This document shows, in pieces, positions 1 to 11,215 of a stretch of DNA of 64,000 nucleotides. Position 1 is the first letter of the stretch. Each line of letters opens with the position of its first letter. Location of the stretch: positions 29,841,501-29,905,500 of the forward strand of contig CM066735.1 in the NCBI GenBank assembly GCA_033961575.1, read 5' to 3'. This DNA comes from Aselliscus stoliczkanus. Its lineage: Eukaryota > Chordata > Mammalia > Chiroptera > Hipposideridae. The position numbers were made by a program, and so were the translations under genes. The notes beneath the pieces are model-generated. The model did no database searches and was not told where the DNA came from. It saw nothing but the letters and a program-made list of their open reading frames with translations.

Positions 1-994
1 CCTGCCCCCAAAACATTTATGTAATTAAAGTCCTTTGGGTTGCAAATAACAGAACCCAATTCTGCTTACTTTAAGAAAAAAAAGTGGGGGGTGTTTGGGG
101 GGATTAGCCCATAGAACTCAAGGATTAGTTCAAGTCCCTGCCTCTCCTCTGTAGAAAGCTGCTGTAAATATGGCTCAGCTCTGAAAACTCCCAGATTCGG
201 TGCCTCTCAGATCCAAATTTCAAATTTCCAGATGAGAAATGAAAACAATTCGTTTGAGGTCAAGCATGTACCTTACACCAACCATTTTAGAGCAGGAGGC
301 ACTGTCACAGGGAGCTGCCAGGGATGCTGGAATGTCCTCAATGCCAGCTAGACAGGGACCCCGAGGGACCAACTGCTCTCTAGCCTCAGGGAAAGAACTC
401 CATCTTATCTTGAGCAACACATTTTATATATTTTTTTTGTACTAGGCCTTTCTAGTAGGCTAAATATGTTGGGGGTGAGAATGGAGGTAGCCCTACAGAG
501 TAGGAAGCCAATATTAGGTACAAATTCTGTTTAGGAAGAGATTAGCATAAGCACTTGAGTGCCAAAGAGAGAAGCTCGTCATGTCAATCAAATTCAAATG
601 CCAGCTAGAGTCACATTGGCCAGGAGAACAACTACTCTTCTCCCACTCTAGTGAGAGTACCAACAGCTTCTAGATACTGTGCGGCAATCTGACAGTGCGA
701 TGCCATTAGCTACAGGAACAGGGAGGCCTGGTAGCCCAAAGTTCAAATGCCATCTCACCAATGAAGACTTCCCTGGGAATCCAGCTAACAGTACCCTCAA
801 CTTCCTCAAAACCATGCAGGAGTGGTGGCCCGACATTACTGTAAATTGGCCTGTGAATCTACATGCTCCCCAATAGTTACCATGAAGCCTAATCCATCTT
901 ATGTCTCACCCATGTATTTTCTACTACCTTCAAATACATGTCGTTGTTGTGATCAATAACGCATTCCTGATTTCACAATGGCTTTGTATGTATG
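1..994. other. Single-copy non-coding sequence
   Basis: No repeat family, splice-site-bounded open frame or promoter motif could be recognised. Open frames here are under 70 codons, overlap on both strands and show no protein family likeness. Best read as unique intergenic or intronic sequence. Confidence 0.5.

Positions 995-1084
<90 letters not shown>
995..1084. repeat. Compound microsatellite (TA)n-(CA)n
   Basis: A near-perfect alternating TA run of about 55 bases passes directly into a CA run of about 35 bases. Alternating purine-pyrimidine tracts of this kind are length-polymorphic. The 85-residue open frame across it (901-1158) is an artefact of the repeat, giving Tyr-Ile and then Thr-His dipeptides. 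Confidence 0.97.
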
Positions 1085-1089
<5 letters not shown>

Positions 1090-2696
1090 TTCCTCAGTCA
1101 GCAAATAATCCAAGTAGCTATCACATGTGGGGTTTCCCCCAAATGTTTGCTATTATAAAGGGGTGACTCAAGATGTGGAATAGTACATTAGACCAGCAAA
1201 TGTTGCAGTACTAGCTGGACCAAAGGATTAGAGAACCCAAATCGGGCCATGACAGGTGTGTTTTTCTTAGCAGCACCTGGCTATGGCTTTAGTGCGAAGT
1301 AATTTGAAGCTAACTCCCAAAACATTGCTCATATTAATTTCACCCTGTGATACATGCAATTATGTCACATACAAGCTATGTTCAAATTAATGGCTTATTA
1401 AATATACATAGGTCATTTAATTGTAGTAATTAAAATGAATTGGTAGATTAATAAATTTAAACTCAACAGGGAAAAAACTAAGAGTGGCTCATGTTCAAAA
1501 AAGTTGGGAATCACTATAGCCTGTCCTACTCCTGTGACAAACATGACCTTGTAATTGGTTATATTCACTGTGTACATATTTTCTCTCTTTTTATTTTGTG
1601 TTGCTTCTCTTTGTCCCTCTCTAGTTTGCACATAAGACATGCTCAATACATATTTGCTTCTGAAAATTTATGTCTCCCAGGGGCAAAATGAAATTGTTAG
1701 AGAGCACCATTGCAGATGCTGGACAACCAGCTGGGCTCTGCTTCCCACGGCCCTGCTTGGGGCCTGCTTTGGGGCTCCTGTAACCTGGGTGGCTCTGCTC
1801 CAGACAATGCCACTGTTGGCCCGCACCTTCCACACTGTGAAGCAGGCTTCCTTCTCACAAGAACTTAATTGTTCCATTTGAGGACTCATGAAACAGTATT
1901 TCTCTGAATCCAGCTGTGGGAAACATTTAAACCAGTAACTCATCTCCATTTATAAAAATTTAATCTGTAATAGGAGAAAAATCCAACAAGCCAAAACCTT
2001 TTGCTGACCACTTAGCTTCAGATTTAACCAGACATAAAGGAGATTATTAAACCCCCAATGAATTGGAGGTTAAATTGGTTTTAAGGTTCAATACTTAGCT
2101 TTGAAGGTGAATTTCAGTGTTGCCTTCCCTTTTGCTGAATTTGTGCTTTTCTTTACAGTGAATAATGCTGACTTGAAATCTGATTTTGCTAAGTAAATTA
2201 CAGTTTTCTAGCAGATTTCTTGATGGCTAGGCTCAAATTTTACATAAATGCCCCAATTGCAGACCCATAAAGCTGGTACAATTTTAAAGCTTTTTATCAG
2301 ACAAATAGCCATGCAGAGCAATATTTAGTTGTCATTGTCTGGAGCCTGGATGGCAGGAGAAAGAGTCTGAGGCAGAGATGGGAGCTTTGACGACTGAAAT
2401 ACCAGGGCCTAGACTGTGCCATTCTGCAGCACACTGTGTTCTCAGGAGATATTACAATTATGTTTCAGGTACAACCCAAGGCTCCAACATCAGCGGGAAC
2501 ATCTCCTAACTCATCACAGCCTGGTAAGGCTGTTAAATCCTTAATTTCCTTGTGTGCTTCAAAGGAGAAATTATAGGCTGGTGGTCACCTGGCCCAGTTA
2601 GAATTATGTGATAGATAGCAAAGCTGTGCATTCTGATCACAGACAATGATTTAAATGTCTTTTCTATAATACGACCCTTCCTATCACCCTGCATTG
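1085..2696. other. Single-copy non-coding sequence
   Basis: AT-rich sequence without a repeat that I can name. A pyrimidine tract followed by AG near 2158 looks like a splice acceptor, but no coding exon with a matching donor follows, so no exon is called. Confidence 0.45.
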
Positions 2697-2790
2697 TCTC
2701 CTTTCTCTCTCTCTCTTCCTCTCTCCCTCTCCCCCTCTCTTGCTCTCTCTCTCTCTCTCTTTTTCCATCTCTGTCTCCCCTCTCTTCTTA
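2697..2790. repeat. CT-rich low-complexity tract
   Basis: About 95 bases nearly all C or T on the plus strand, with a pure CT core near 2740-2760. This is an imperfect polypyrimidine microsatellite. Confidence 0.9.
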
Positions 2791-4346
2791 ATGCTATTCA
2801 CACCAACAAGACTGTAGGCTCCTTGGACCTCAAGAATCCAAGTAAGTAGCTAAAAGAGCCTTGAAGCACCACTTGAATCAGGCAGATTTATTTGTATGCA
2901 GCACCACCATTTTCCACCAAAGAAAAGGGAGAACAAACTCAGGAACATTCAGAGAGGAAATTAAAGGATTTTTGCTTTTTACCTATGGTGTAAATAGTGT
3001 CTTTAAATCATAATCTTCTAATGTGCTTGATAGTTTAGGTCTAAACCATCTTGTGTATCCCATTGAAATATTGTTAGTAGATCAATGACAATATAGTCAG
3101 GACACATTATAATAAGTAATGATGATAATTAACTTTCCCCATTTATTCTTAGCACATGTATTGTGTACTATAACTCTCCTCCTGAACCCTGTACCAACCC
3201 CATCTGCTGTTTCTCAGGCTACCTGGAGAGCAAACATAAATTTACTCCATCCTGTAATGTGGTTATAGAGCGTTGGGGGAAGGGGGAATGAAGGGGGTTC
3301 ACATAAACAGAGGAAGATAGAAAGGGGCAGAGAAGCAGGGAAACATGTGTATACAAACATGACCTGGACTTCAGGAAGAGAAGAGAACTGCCTAACCATG
3401 CTCTCCCTAACACATTCTCAAAGGTGCCAAGGTATACATACAGCTGCCATCATCCACATAATGTGTTATTTCAAGTGGTTCCCAGATTTGTTCCTATTTA
3501 TCTAGGAAGAAAGTAAATCTTACCAAAGATAGAGAGAGATCAATGAGTATACTTCCAAAGAACCTGAAAGAATATACTTCCTTTTTGACCCTCTTAACAC
3601 CATCTGCCCAAGCTGAGGAAGGGAATGTATTCAAGGACTTTAACAGGCAGTACAGCAAGTTCCGTTGGAAGCCATGGTGGGAGGAGCGGGAAGGGCACGT
3701 GATGGGGCGGAAGGTGGGGTACCAGGCAGCCATCTTGCTAACTAATACACCCTGGGTAGCATTTGCTCTTACACCATATGTGAGCTTCAGGACCACCTCA
3801 ATCTTTCAGTTAATGCTTTGGTAAGTCCTCAATTTAGGAGCCTGAGCAGTATGTGAAGGACAGTAACACAACTAAGGCAATAGGAAACCTTTCTTTCCCC
3901 AACGGTTAATTTCTATTCTACTCAGGTAATAGACTGACCAAAATGGTCATCACAGCTGTCTCCATTTTTATACCATTGGCCATTAAATATACGCAAGTGG
4001 GAAGAAGTGTTGCTTGTATTTGCTACTGTTAAATGTAATCAGAAGCTATTTTTATGACCATTCTGGATCATTATCATCAGCCTAATGATTATTTTAGAGA
4101 ACTGTAGTCATACGTATGTGCAGTATAGACATGCAGGGAGTCAAATGCAAAAACGTTGAGAAACACTAAGTGCCTATGAAGATCTTACAGAAACTGTAAT
4201 GCATGTTGCAAATTAACTAATTTACATAAAGGAACAAGTTGGTAAAGAATATCATTAGCTCAATGAGTTCTGCAAAGAAGAAAAAATTGGTAGAGAGAAA
4301 ATAAAAAAACCTTACCCAGTACATTGATGCCTGAAACTCCATAATT
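2791..4346. other. Single-copy non-coding sequence
   Basis: No named repeat or gene was recognised. Two overlapping open frames near 3500-3820, one on each strand and 93-100 codons long, match no family I know and lack a supported promoter or splice context. Confidence 0.45.
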
Positions 4347-4361
4347 AGAAGTATCTGTCTT

Positions 4362-4471
4362 GGCCGGCCGAGTGGCGCGGTGGTTAAGCGCTGGCCTGGG
4401 AAGCCAGCGGCCCCGGTTCGGTCCCACATATGAGGGCCAGTGACAATGCCCTCAAAAAAAAAAAAAAAAAA
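4362..4471 (+). mobile_element. tRNA-derived SINE, short form (bat Rhin-1/VES-like)
   Basis: The tRNA-like head starts GGCCGGCCGAGTGGCGCGG, with a box A-like GTGGCGCGGTGGTTAAG and a box B-like GGTTCGGTCC (one base short of consensus). A short unique body ending GGGCCAGTGACAATGCCCTC and a pure A tail follow. A perfect 15-base target-site duplication, AGAAGTATCTGTCTT, lies at 4347-4361 and 4472-4486. The perfect duplication argues for a fairly recent insertion. Family name is from memory. Confidence 0.93.
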
Positions 4472-4486
4472 AGAAGTATCTGTCTT

Positions 4487-5129
4487 ATGTGGGTTTACAA
4501 ATTATCTCCAGTTAAAACAGATATATCTGGACGAGGATGTGCATTGAATCCTAGAGTCTATAACTAGATAAGTATCTATGTATCTGCATTTACATTATAA
4601 AAGAGAGATGGTATATGGAAGTGTATTCTTATTCCTTTGTTTCCTTCACTTACTTGCATATGATATTTGCCCTTGGACCAGAGGATTCCATTTGTTTTAG
4701 GGAGCATTTGAATTGTTCCTATAGAAATGCAAATAGAAAGAAAGCTTTTGACTTCCAGAATAGGATTGTGAAACCCACAGAAAAATAATAGTCTTGAAAG
4801 CCTAAAATTTAGAGAGAGAGATGAGGGATTTCTAAAGCCTAAAACACTTCTTTCATATCTCAGCAGCAAAACATGCAGTATAAATTTATTCTAAGCCATC
4901 AACAGGAAGAACTTAAGATATGCCATAAAGAACATTCCAATCAGAAGGGAAAGTTTGCATTTTACATATTGTTTTACAATGACAAGGTTATGATAGAGGA
5001 GCAGTTGTGAGGTAAATGAAATGAAGGGTCTAAGCATTTAGTGCTATTCCTAGCATGCGATAAACACTCACATGTTAATAATAAACGTTATTGCACTTGC
5101 CTCACTACCTAATAAATATTACCTCTCTG
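4487..5129. other. Single-copy non-coding sequence
   Basis: No named element or gene was recognised. The 97-codon minus-strand frame at 4576-4869 has no family likeness. Confidence 0.4.
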
Positions 5130-5255
5130 CTTCTGTGCTCTCCTCCTCCCAGACTATACATGTATTGAGGATAGCGATTCTGTTTTACTCATTGTTGCAT
5201 CCTCAGCTCCTATTACAGAGCTTGGTGTTCAATAATTATCTATTGAGTGAATGAA
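5130..5255 (+). repeat. L2 LINE 3' end relic
   Basis: The order of motifs matches the ancient L2 3' end: a GTATTGAGGATAGCGATTCTG block, then CATCCTCAGCTCCTATTACAG, then CAATAATTATCTATTGAGTG. Divergence is high, as expected for a pre-eutherian repeat. It has no coding capacity. Confidence 0.6.
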
Positions 5256-5845
5256 CCTCACTGCTTCTCCTAAACAGAGAAGATGTGCATAAGAAGTGAA
5301 AAACTGGGTTTTCTCTCAGTCATCCACAGGCATGACACCATCACCACAAGCACCAGTCTGTTGCTGTTTGTGGAAAGAAAACACAAATCTAAATTAATCA
5401 TCTGCATTTTAGGTTGAATAAGGATGAGATTTTTTATCTCTTGGGTTAATAAAATAATCATATGGGCCACCCAAGAATGTAGAGGCCTCTCTAAACTTAG
5501 TGAGCTTGTTGGGATATGAATCCCATCTTTCCTGTGTGAAGACCGAGAGCTAGGCCAGGTCATCTCTGAAAATCACTTCAGCTCTGTTATTCTATGATTC
5601 TATTAACCAGTTATAATTTTCCTGTAATTTGCTCTTTGCAACTGCCTAACAATATTACAGGTTCTTCCATACAATGCAATGATGTGACATTAATCTAATA
5701 CCACGTAACCACTCTGCCCACCCCACCAATGTCATGTACTCTGCAACCTTGAAGAATTATTCAAGGACACCTTTCCTTTTCTTCAACTAAATGAAGACCA
5801 TTCTTCAGGCCACATCTTCAATACTTATTAAAAATCTACCTGGAG

Positions 5846-5975
5846 GGCCAGCCGAGTGGCTCAGTTGGTTAAGAGCTGGCACTCTGAGCAACAGGGTTGC
5901 TGGTTTGATTCCTGGGCCAAGCTGAGCTGCAGCTGAACTGCCAACAGGTGGCAGGATGGCTCAGCTAAAAAAAAA
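5846..5975 (+). mobile_element. Second tRNA-derived SINE family (VES-like)
   Basis: The head GGCCAGCCGAGTGGCTCAG is tRNA-like and carries a box B-like GGTTTGATTCC. The body differs from the common SINE of this window: it has CTCTGAGCAACAGGGTTGCTG and a distinct 3' part, GCCAACAGGTGGCAGGATGG, before the A tail. A duplication AAAATCTACCTGGA flanks it, at 5831-5844 and just after the tail. A second copy lies inverted at 55043-55190. Confidence 0.87.
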
Positions 5976-5989
5976 AAAATCTACCTGGA

Positions 5990-6755
5990 GCTTCAGATTG
6001 TCCTTATGTTCCTCTGTTTCCTACTTTTATCCTATCCAAATGATATTGCTTTTTGCTGTGATGAACTAAATCAATTGCTAACCATAAGGGCTAGATCTAG
6101 AATTTGAGTGTCATCACATTCCAAAACATCTGAAAATGCCCGAAATTCATTGTAAACCTGTGTCCATCTTTCGCTGGGAGCACAGACTGATATCACCAAG
6201 CCCGTGAGAACAGACTAGAGAAGAGAACTTCTAGGACCAGAGGATCCGTTTGACTCAGTAGCCCCTTTCTTTCCCACCTCCCAGTCTCAAACCATATGAA
6301 ACAGAGATTAGAACTGATTATGAAAAGGAAGCTTATTGAGACAGCAAATGTGATAGCTTCACAAAACAGCTGGCTTATTCCTAAGGAAAATGAAAACTTG
6401 TGCGAGTCCTGGAAGTCTGAGCCAAAGGTAGCTTTTTCACTGCCAATTTACACACTGTTCAACTTTGTCTCTGCTTGTCTTTATATTTTGAAAAGTAAGT
6501 GGTTGGGATTCAGTGATGAGAGACAAATAACTGTCATGTGTGAGTGCCTAATAGGTACCAGGCCCACTAACTGGGCAGTACCACCCACATCACACTACAT
6601 GGATGGCAGCCCTGGAGTGTGCAATGCTGCAGCCTCGGCTGTCACACAATCATACAGGTCAATACTTATAACCACATAGGGTAGGACTAGCATTTCCATT
6701 CACAGATGACACAACAGGCTTATCAACATAAAATGGACCAGAGTCACACAGTAAT
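5990..6755. other. Single-copy non-coding sequence
   Basis: No named repeat. The longest open frame (6296-6679, 127 codons, plus strand) has no recognisable domain, and its composition looks like a chance frame. Confidence 0.4.
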
Positions 6756-6770
6756 AAAGAGCAGGTCTGG

Positions 6771-6876
6771 GGCCGGCCGGGTGGAGCGGTGGTTAAGCGC
6801 TGGCTTGGGAAGCCAGCGGCCCCGGTTCGGGTCCCACATATGAGGGCCAGTGACACTGCCCTCAAAACAAAAAAAA
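6771..6876 (+). mobile_element. tRNA-derived SINE, short form
   Basis: GGCCGGCCGGGTGGAGCGGTGG head, box B GGTTCGGGTCC, and the usual end GGGCCAGTGACACTGCCCTC plus an A-rich tail. A perfect duplication AAAGAGCAGGTCTGG sits at 6756-6770 and 6877-6891. Confidence 0.93.
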
Positions 6877-6891
6877 AAAGAGCAGGTCTGG

Positions 6892-8007
6892 GTTTGCAAC
6901 TCAGGCCTAATTCCAAAAGGCCCGGGATTGCCAGGTATTGTGCCCCATGCTGTGGGATAGAAAAATAAGTGGACCCCATCTGTAGGGACTCTGATATGCA
7001 ATTAGAGAAAACAAGACAGAGTCATGTAAAATTAAATAGCAATGAAATAATGGTCCAAGTCAAAAGAGAAATTTGTTGCAAGGCAGAAGTTGATTAATTG
7101 CTAAATGGACCATCAGGCAATAATTGGTACAACCATTTAGAGGAAAGGGACATCTATAAATATTTACAAGCTGTGGTACACATACAGTGGTACACATACA
7201 CCATGTATTTGGAATCTGAAATACCCTAGAACTGGTGGAACAATAAAGGCAGAGAACAAGAGAAAAGTATGACCTTGTTGCTACTACAGAAGGGCTGTGT
7301 GGTAGAAAAGCTAGAAGACACCTACTTGTAAGAAAGAAAGATAAAAAGTTCACGGCCACAATTTTAGAACTCTGAGAGATTGATTGATTGTGATTCATTT
7401 TCCTTTTGAAAGTTTTTATTTCAGGCTTAGCTTAAGACCTTGGGAGCTCAGTATTTTAAATGTGTGAAAGATATTTGAAATGAAAATGTTGTCTATGCTT
7501 TGGGTTTTATTGTATAATTTAATATAAACTTAGCTTAAAGAGCTATAGTTTTTTTTAAAAAGAATCTTGAAGTTTTGGATTTTTACTTTTTAAGTTTAAG
7601 ACTGAGAGTAGGAGTTGCACTCGAAAAATCTAAATAGTAACTTCCGATTTGAATGTAGATGGTGTGACTATGTTCTTCTATGTTCCCTTATGTGGCTAAG
7701 ACATGCTGATTAATACTGCAGTTTTCTCTTTTAAATCTGCACTGCAGATAGTAGTTAAGATCAAGTAAATGAGGGTTATAAAAAGCCTAGAAAGAGAATG
7801 TTGAATTTAGATCTGGGCTCTGATTCCTTCCTATGCCAGAATGGAGCTACTTCTTTTGAATAGTTCCTCAAGTGGATTGTTAAGCAAAACATGTTACAGT
7901 AGTAGCCAAAATGATGAAGGCAGGAGAAGTATGCTCCTACACAGTTACATATGACTAAAGAAAAAGACCAATATTTTATAGACCTTAGTATGCAATCATT
8001 TTCATGT
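6892..8007. other. Single-copy AT-rich sequence
   Basis: Nothing recognisable beyond short A/T runs. A 112-codon minus-strand frame at 7060-7398 lacks any known domain. Confidence 0.4.
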
Positions 8008-8110
8008 GCATTTAATCCTCAAAACTACCTCTGGGGTAAATATTATAAGCCCTAATTTATAGAATGAGATATTAGCTCACAGAAGTTAAATGATGTATCT
8101 AGTAAATTTC
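8008..8110 (-). repeat. MIR relic
   Basis: Antisense core of the ancient tRNA-derived SINE MIR: TTTAATCCTCAAAACTACCT, a block resembling the 'ATTTTACAGATGAGGAAACTG' consensus in decayed form, and a degraded 'AGGTTAAGTAACTTG' block. Confidence 0.65.
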
Positions 8111-8180
8111 AAGTATCCCAATTCTAACATTAAGAGCTTGCAACAAACCATTGAAGGTGATTGTTGTATTAGAAATATAC

Positions 8181-8338
8181 ACACTCCTGACTGGACGTGG
8201 AGTTGAGCTTGTACCCTCCACAACTAAGATTGAAGGACAGCAACTTGACTTGGATGGAGCTGATTGGGTCCTGGAGAAACACAATGTTCCACTTTCCCAA
8301 TTCCCCAATAAATCTTTAAAACAATAAATAAATAAATT
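8181..8338 (+). mobile_element. 5'-truncated composite SINE tail
   Basis: Contains CCTCCACAACTAAGATTGAA, then GGACAGCAACTTGACTTGG and CAATTCCCCAATAAATCTTT, which line up with the 3' module of the longer composite SINEs at 30.6-32.2 kb. The tRNA head and GC-rich middle are missing. The flanks AAATATACACAC and AAGATACACAC look like an imperfect duplication. The extra sequence between the two shared blocks marks a separate subfamily. Confidence 0.65.
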
Positions 8339-8344
8339 ATTAAG

Positions 8345-8353
8345 ATACACACG

Positions 8354-8387
<34 letters not shown>
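8345..8387. repeat. (CA)n microsatellite
   Basis: About 40 bases of CA with two CG-containing interruptions at the left end, directly after the A-rich tail of a SINE fragment. Microsatellites often grow from such tails. Confidence 0.95.
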
Positions 8388-8388
<1 letters not shown>

Positions 8389-8514
8389 CTTCTTCAAATC
8401 AATCGACTGCTGTGGTAACTTGATTAATCTAAGTCAATTTAATTTCATCATTCAAGGCATAAAGGGTTACAAAATGTGATTGCATTCTGATGCAGAGTCA
8501 AAAGAAATAAGAGA

Positions 8515-8735
8515 AACTACTGGCTTTAGAATCAGACAGGCAGCTGTCTTGACCTCCATTTTTTACTAGTAACATGATCTATAAGAAGTTGTTTAACCTC
8601 TACGGGCCTCAATTTTCTCATTTGTAAAATAGAGGTAAAAGGACCTAGGTAATAGGGTTCTTGTGATCATTAAAGAAAATATTGCACAGCAAGAGCTTAG
8701 TTAATGCCTGGATAATAAAATATGTGCTCAATAAA
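8515..8735 (+). repeat. MIR, nearly full length
   Basis: Sense MIR order is seen: a TTTAGAATCAGACAGGCAG-like 5' part, a block equal to the 'CTCAATTTTCTCATTTGTAAAATAGAGG' consensus region, a GGTTCTTGTGATCATTAAAG-like block and the CTCAATAAA end. Confidence 0.8.
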
Positions 8736-9099
8736 GGGCCAATCTGCTGCCATCATTTATTCAAAACCTATTATATTGAATGTGTTTTAGATGGTGGGAA
8801 TATGCAAGGAGAGAATGCAGTCCTTGTCTTCATAAATGATATAATTTAGTACCATTTGCCTCCACAATTCTTATCATAACCTCATTATTAAATAATTTCT
8901 CAGCACCATCCTCAATGCATAAACGTATATAGTAATTTATAAATTATATGCACATACTATTCTAAATATTATGCACTTTATAAAATATATACAATAAATA
9001 ACTGCAAAAGAATAAACAATTAGGATCGCACTGGATTATCTTGTTCACATCTTAGAATGTACACACACCTCTTCAAAAACTACTGTTTTAGACCAAGAG

Positions 9100-9275
9100 T
9101 CAGCAAACTTTTCTGTGAAGAGGCAGATAGTAAATATTTAAGGTTTTGCAGACGTCACAAAGTCTCTAATGCATGCTTTGCTTTAAAAAAAAAAAATTTA
9201 AACAATCCTTTAAAAATGTAAAGCAATTCTTAGATTCAGGGCTTGGACTATAGTTTACTCATTCTTGTTTTAGAC
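9100..9275 (+). repeat. MER5A-like hAT MITE relic
   Basis: Starts with GAGTCAGCAAACTTTTCTGT and continues with a block akin to 'GGGCCAGATAGTAAATATTTTAGG'. It ends with a decayed terminal repeat containing GACTATAGTTTACTCATTC. The centre is reduced and includes an A-run. MER5A is a non-autonomous relative of Charlie hAT transposons. Confidence 0.75.
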
Positions 9276-9279
9276 CGTA

Positions 9280-9700
9280 GACGATATTAGAATAGATGAC
9301 TCCAGGCAATGAACTAGTAAGTAATAAATACTGTAGTAAGTGCTATGAATGAAATTAACTGTCGAATGCAATGGAAGTAAAGAAGAGGCCAACCTTAGTT
9401 AAGATGGCCTTAACTAAAAAGACAGCCACAGTTCAACTGAGACCTGAAGGACAGGAAGGCCAAGTACTGAAGAGCAGAAGAAAATCTTCCTGGCAAAGGG
9501 AAGGACCTGTAAGTACCAGGTGCTGAGGCGGAAAGAACTTGCTTGTTCAAGGACTGAAAGGAAGCCTGTGTGTCTGCAACTCATAAGACAGAAAAGAGCA
9601 AGGTGTGACGTGTGGTTTGGGAGTCAGGCAGGAGCCAGCTTTGCAGACTTTTGAAAATGATTCCCAGAAAGTAAAGCATTTAAGGCCAAAATGGAGTTAG
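9280..9700 (+). repeat. Ancient dispersed mammalian repeat, family not named
   Basis: Shares an order of phrases with several other spots in this window (14.5 kb, 17.2 kb, 53.1 kb): a 'GTAAGTGCTATGAATGAAAT' block, 'GAGACCTGAAGGACAGGAAG', 'CTTGCTTGTTCAAGGACTG' and 'GGAGCCAGCTTTGCAGACTT'. I recognise this as a common old mammalian repeat of the L2/CR1 age class but cannot name it safely. Confidence 0.45.
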
Positions 9701-10449
9701 AGAAGATAAAGTCAGCATATTATATGTCTCTAGAATGCAGACAAAGTGAAATAATAACCAGAAGGTGGTGGATCAAGGATTGGCTCCTGGGGCAAAATTA
9801 AAAGTAAAGAGAAGTAGACAGCTTTGATTACGTCCTCAAGCTATTTAAGGCAATTATTAAACCAGTAAGTTTTTTATTGTTATTCGACCTTGAAATAAAG
9901 TCATCACTGAGGCATATGTTGTTCTGACTTTCATTAACTGGATTGACCAAGTTTAGAACAAACCCCTTATATTCCCACGTACTTGTTTTTTGTTTAGTTT
10001 TGTTTTGTTTTAAGTTTATTGTTTTCAAACTAAAATTGCATAGAAATGCCTTTTGTTGGAAAACTACATCAGAAGTAAACGACATTGCTGCCTGCAGTCT
10101 GTAGCAGAGAAGGGAGAGAGACGATGCACCATGTATCTTACTATACCTCCAGAATTTTGAACCATATGGCTCTAGTACCTATTCAAACAGCAAATAAATA
10201 AAATTATATTCAAATGAAAATTTTTAACTGCATTAATTGTATGCAGTCCCCGAAAAAAAACTAAATGTTTCTGTAAAAATTCATTTGACAGGGAAAAACA
10301 ATTTTCCCATTCCAATATTTTCAAAACATGATTGAGGTGACAACTTTACAAAGTGTGTATATACATGTAACAACAATATGATGTCTAGAAATGTATAAAT
10401 TAATGGGAAAAAAACTAGTCTCAGAGAGAATAGTAGCAGTACGGGTAAT
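9701..10449. other. Single-copy AT-rich sequence
   Basis: No gene or named repeat was recognised. T-rich stretch near 9990-10020 only. Confidence 0.4.
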
Positions 10450-11075
10450 GTTTTTAAAGTCAACTTACTTTGAAAAACAATTTCGAAGTTCTTCAAATAA
10501 CTAGCTACGATGTGACCCAGCAATTCTACTCTTAGGTATATACCCAAGGGAAATGAAAATGTACACAGAGATAAAATTTGTACACAAATGTTTATAGTAG
10601 CATTACTCATAATAACCAAAAAGTGGAAACAACCCAGTTGTCCCTCAACTGATAAACAGATGAATAAAATGCTGCATATTCATGCAACAGAATATTATTA
10701 AGAAATAAAATGAAATGAAGTACTGAGAAATGCTACCACGTGGATCAACCTTGAAAACATTATGCTAAGTGAAAAAAACTAGTGACAAAAGATCACATCT
10801 TGTGTGATTTCATTTGTATGAAATGTCTAGAATAGGGAAATTCATGGAAACAGAAATTAGATTAATGGTGGCTTAGGGTTGATGGGGGAAGGCAGGATAC
10901 AGAGTGACTGTTAGTGGGTATTGAGTCTCTTTTAGGAGAGAGAAAAATGCTCTAAAATTAAATTGTGATGGTTGCATAACCCCATGAATATACTAAAAAA
11001 CATTCAATTTTAAACTTTAAGTGGATAAGTTGTATGGTATATGAATTCTATCTCAAAAAGCTAGGTATTCTTTAA
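10450..11075 (+). mobile_element. Old L1 (L1M-type) 3' UTR
   Basis: Matches the known L1M 3' end order: TGACCCAGCAATTCTACTCT, then 'CCCAAGGGAAATGAAAATG', 'CATAATAACCAAAAAGTGG', 'AAAATGCTGCATATTCATGC', 'ATTATGCTAAGTGAAAAAAA' and 'GGTATATGAATTCTATCTCA'. Divergence is strong, and only the last part of the element is present, as usual for a 5'-truncated insertion. Confidence 0.85.
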
Positions 11076-11129
11076 AATTCAACTTATAAAGGGATACTCA
11101 AACACCATACTGCAATTTAAGTTAAGATA

Positions 11130-11215
11130 ACTGCCACTTAAAAGACTAACACCACACCTGAAACTATTATAGTTTGTATGTCAACGTAATTAAAAATAAA
11201 TTAAAAAAGAAAAAC
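11130..11215 (+). mobile_element. L1 3'-end fragment
   Basis: ACACCTGAAACTATTATAG followed by GTATGTCAACGTAATTAAAA and an A-rich tail. This is the last ~85 bases of an L1 3' UTR and is distinct from the copy just upstream. Confidence 0.7.

Noticed and set aside
2145..2200. Splice-acceptor-like TTTTCTTTACAG followed by a short open stretch
   Set aside because: No matching donor with coding content. Such motifs are expected by chance in AT-rich DNA.
4362..4435. tRNA genes suggested by the box A and box B motifs
   Set aside because: The cloverleaf is broken, the sequence continues into a SINE body and A tail, and target duplications flank the whole.
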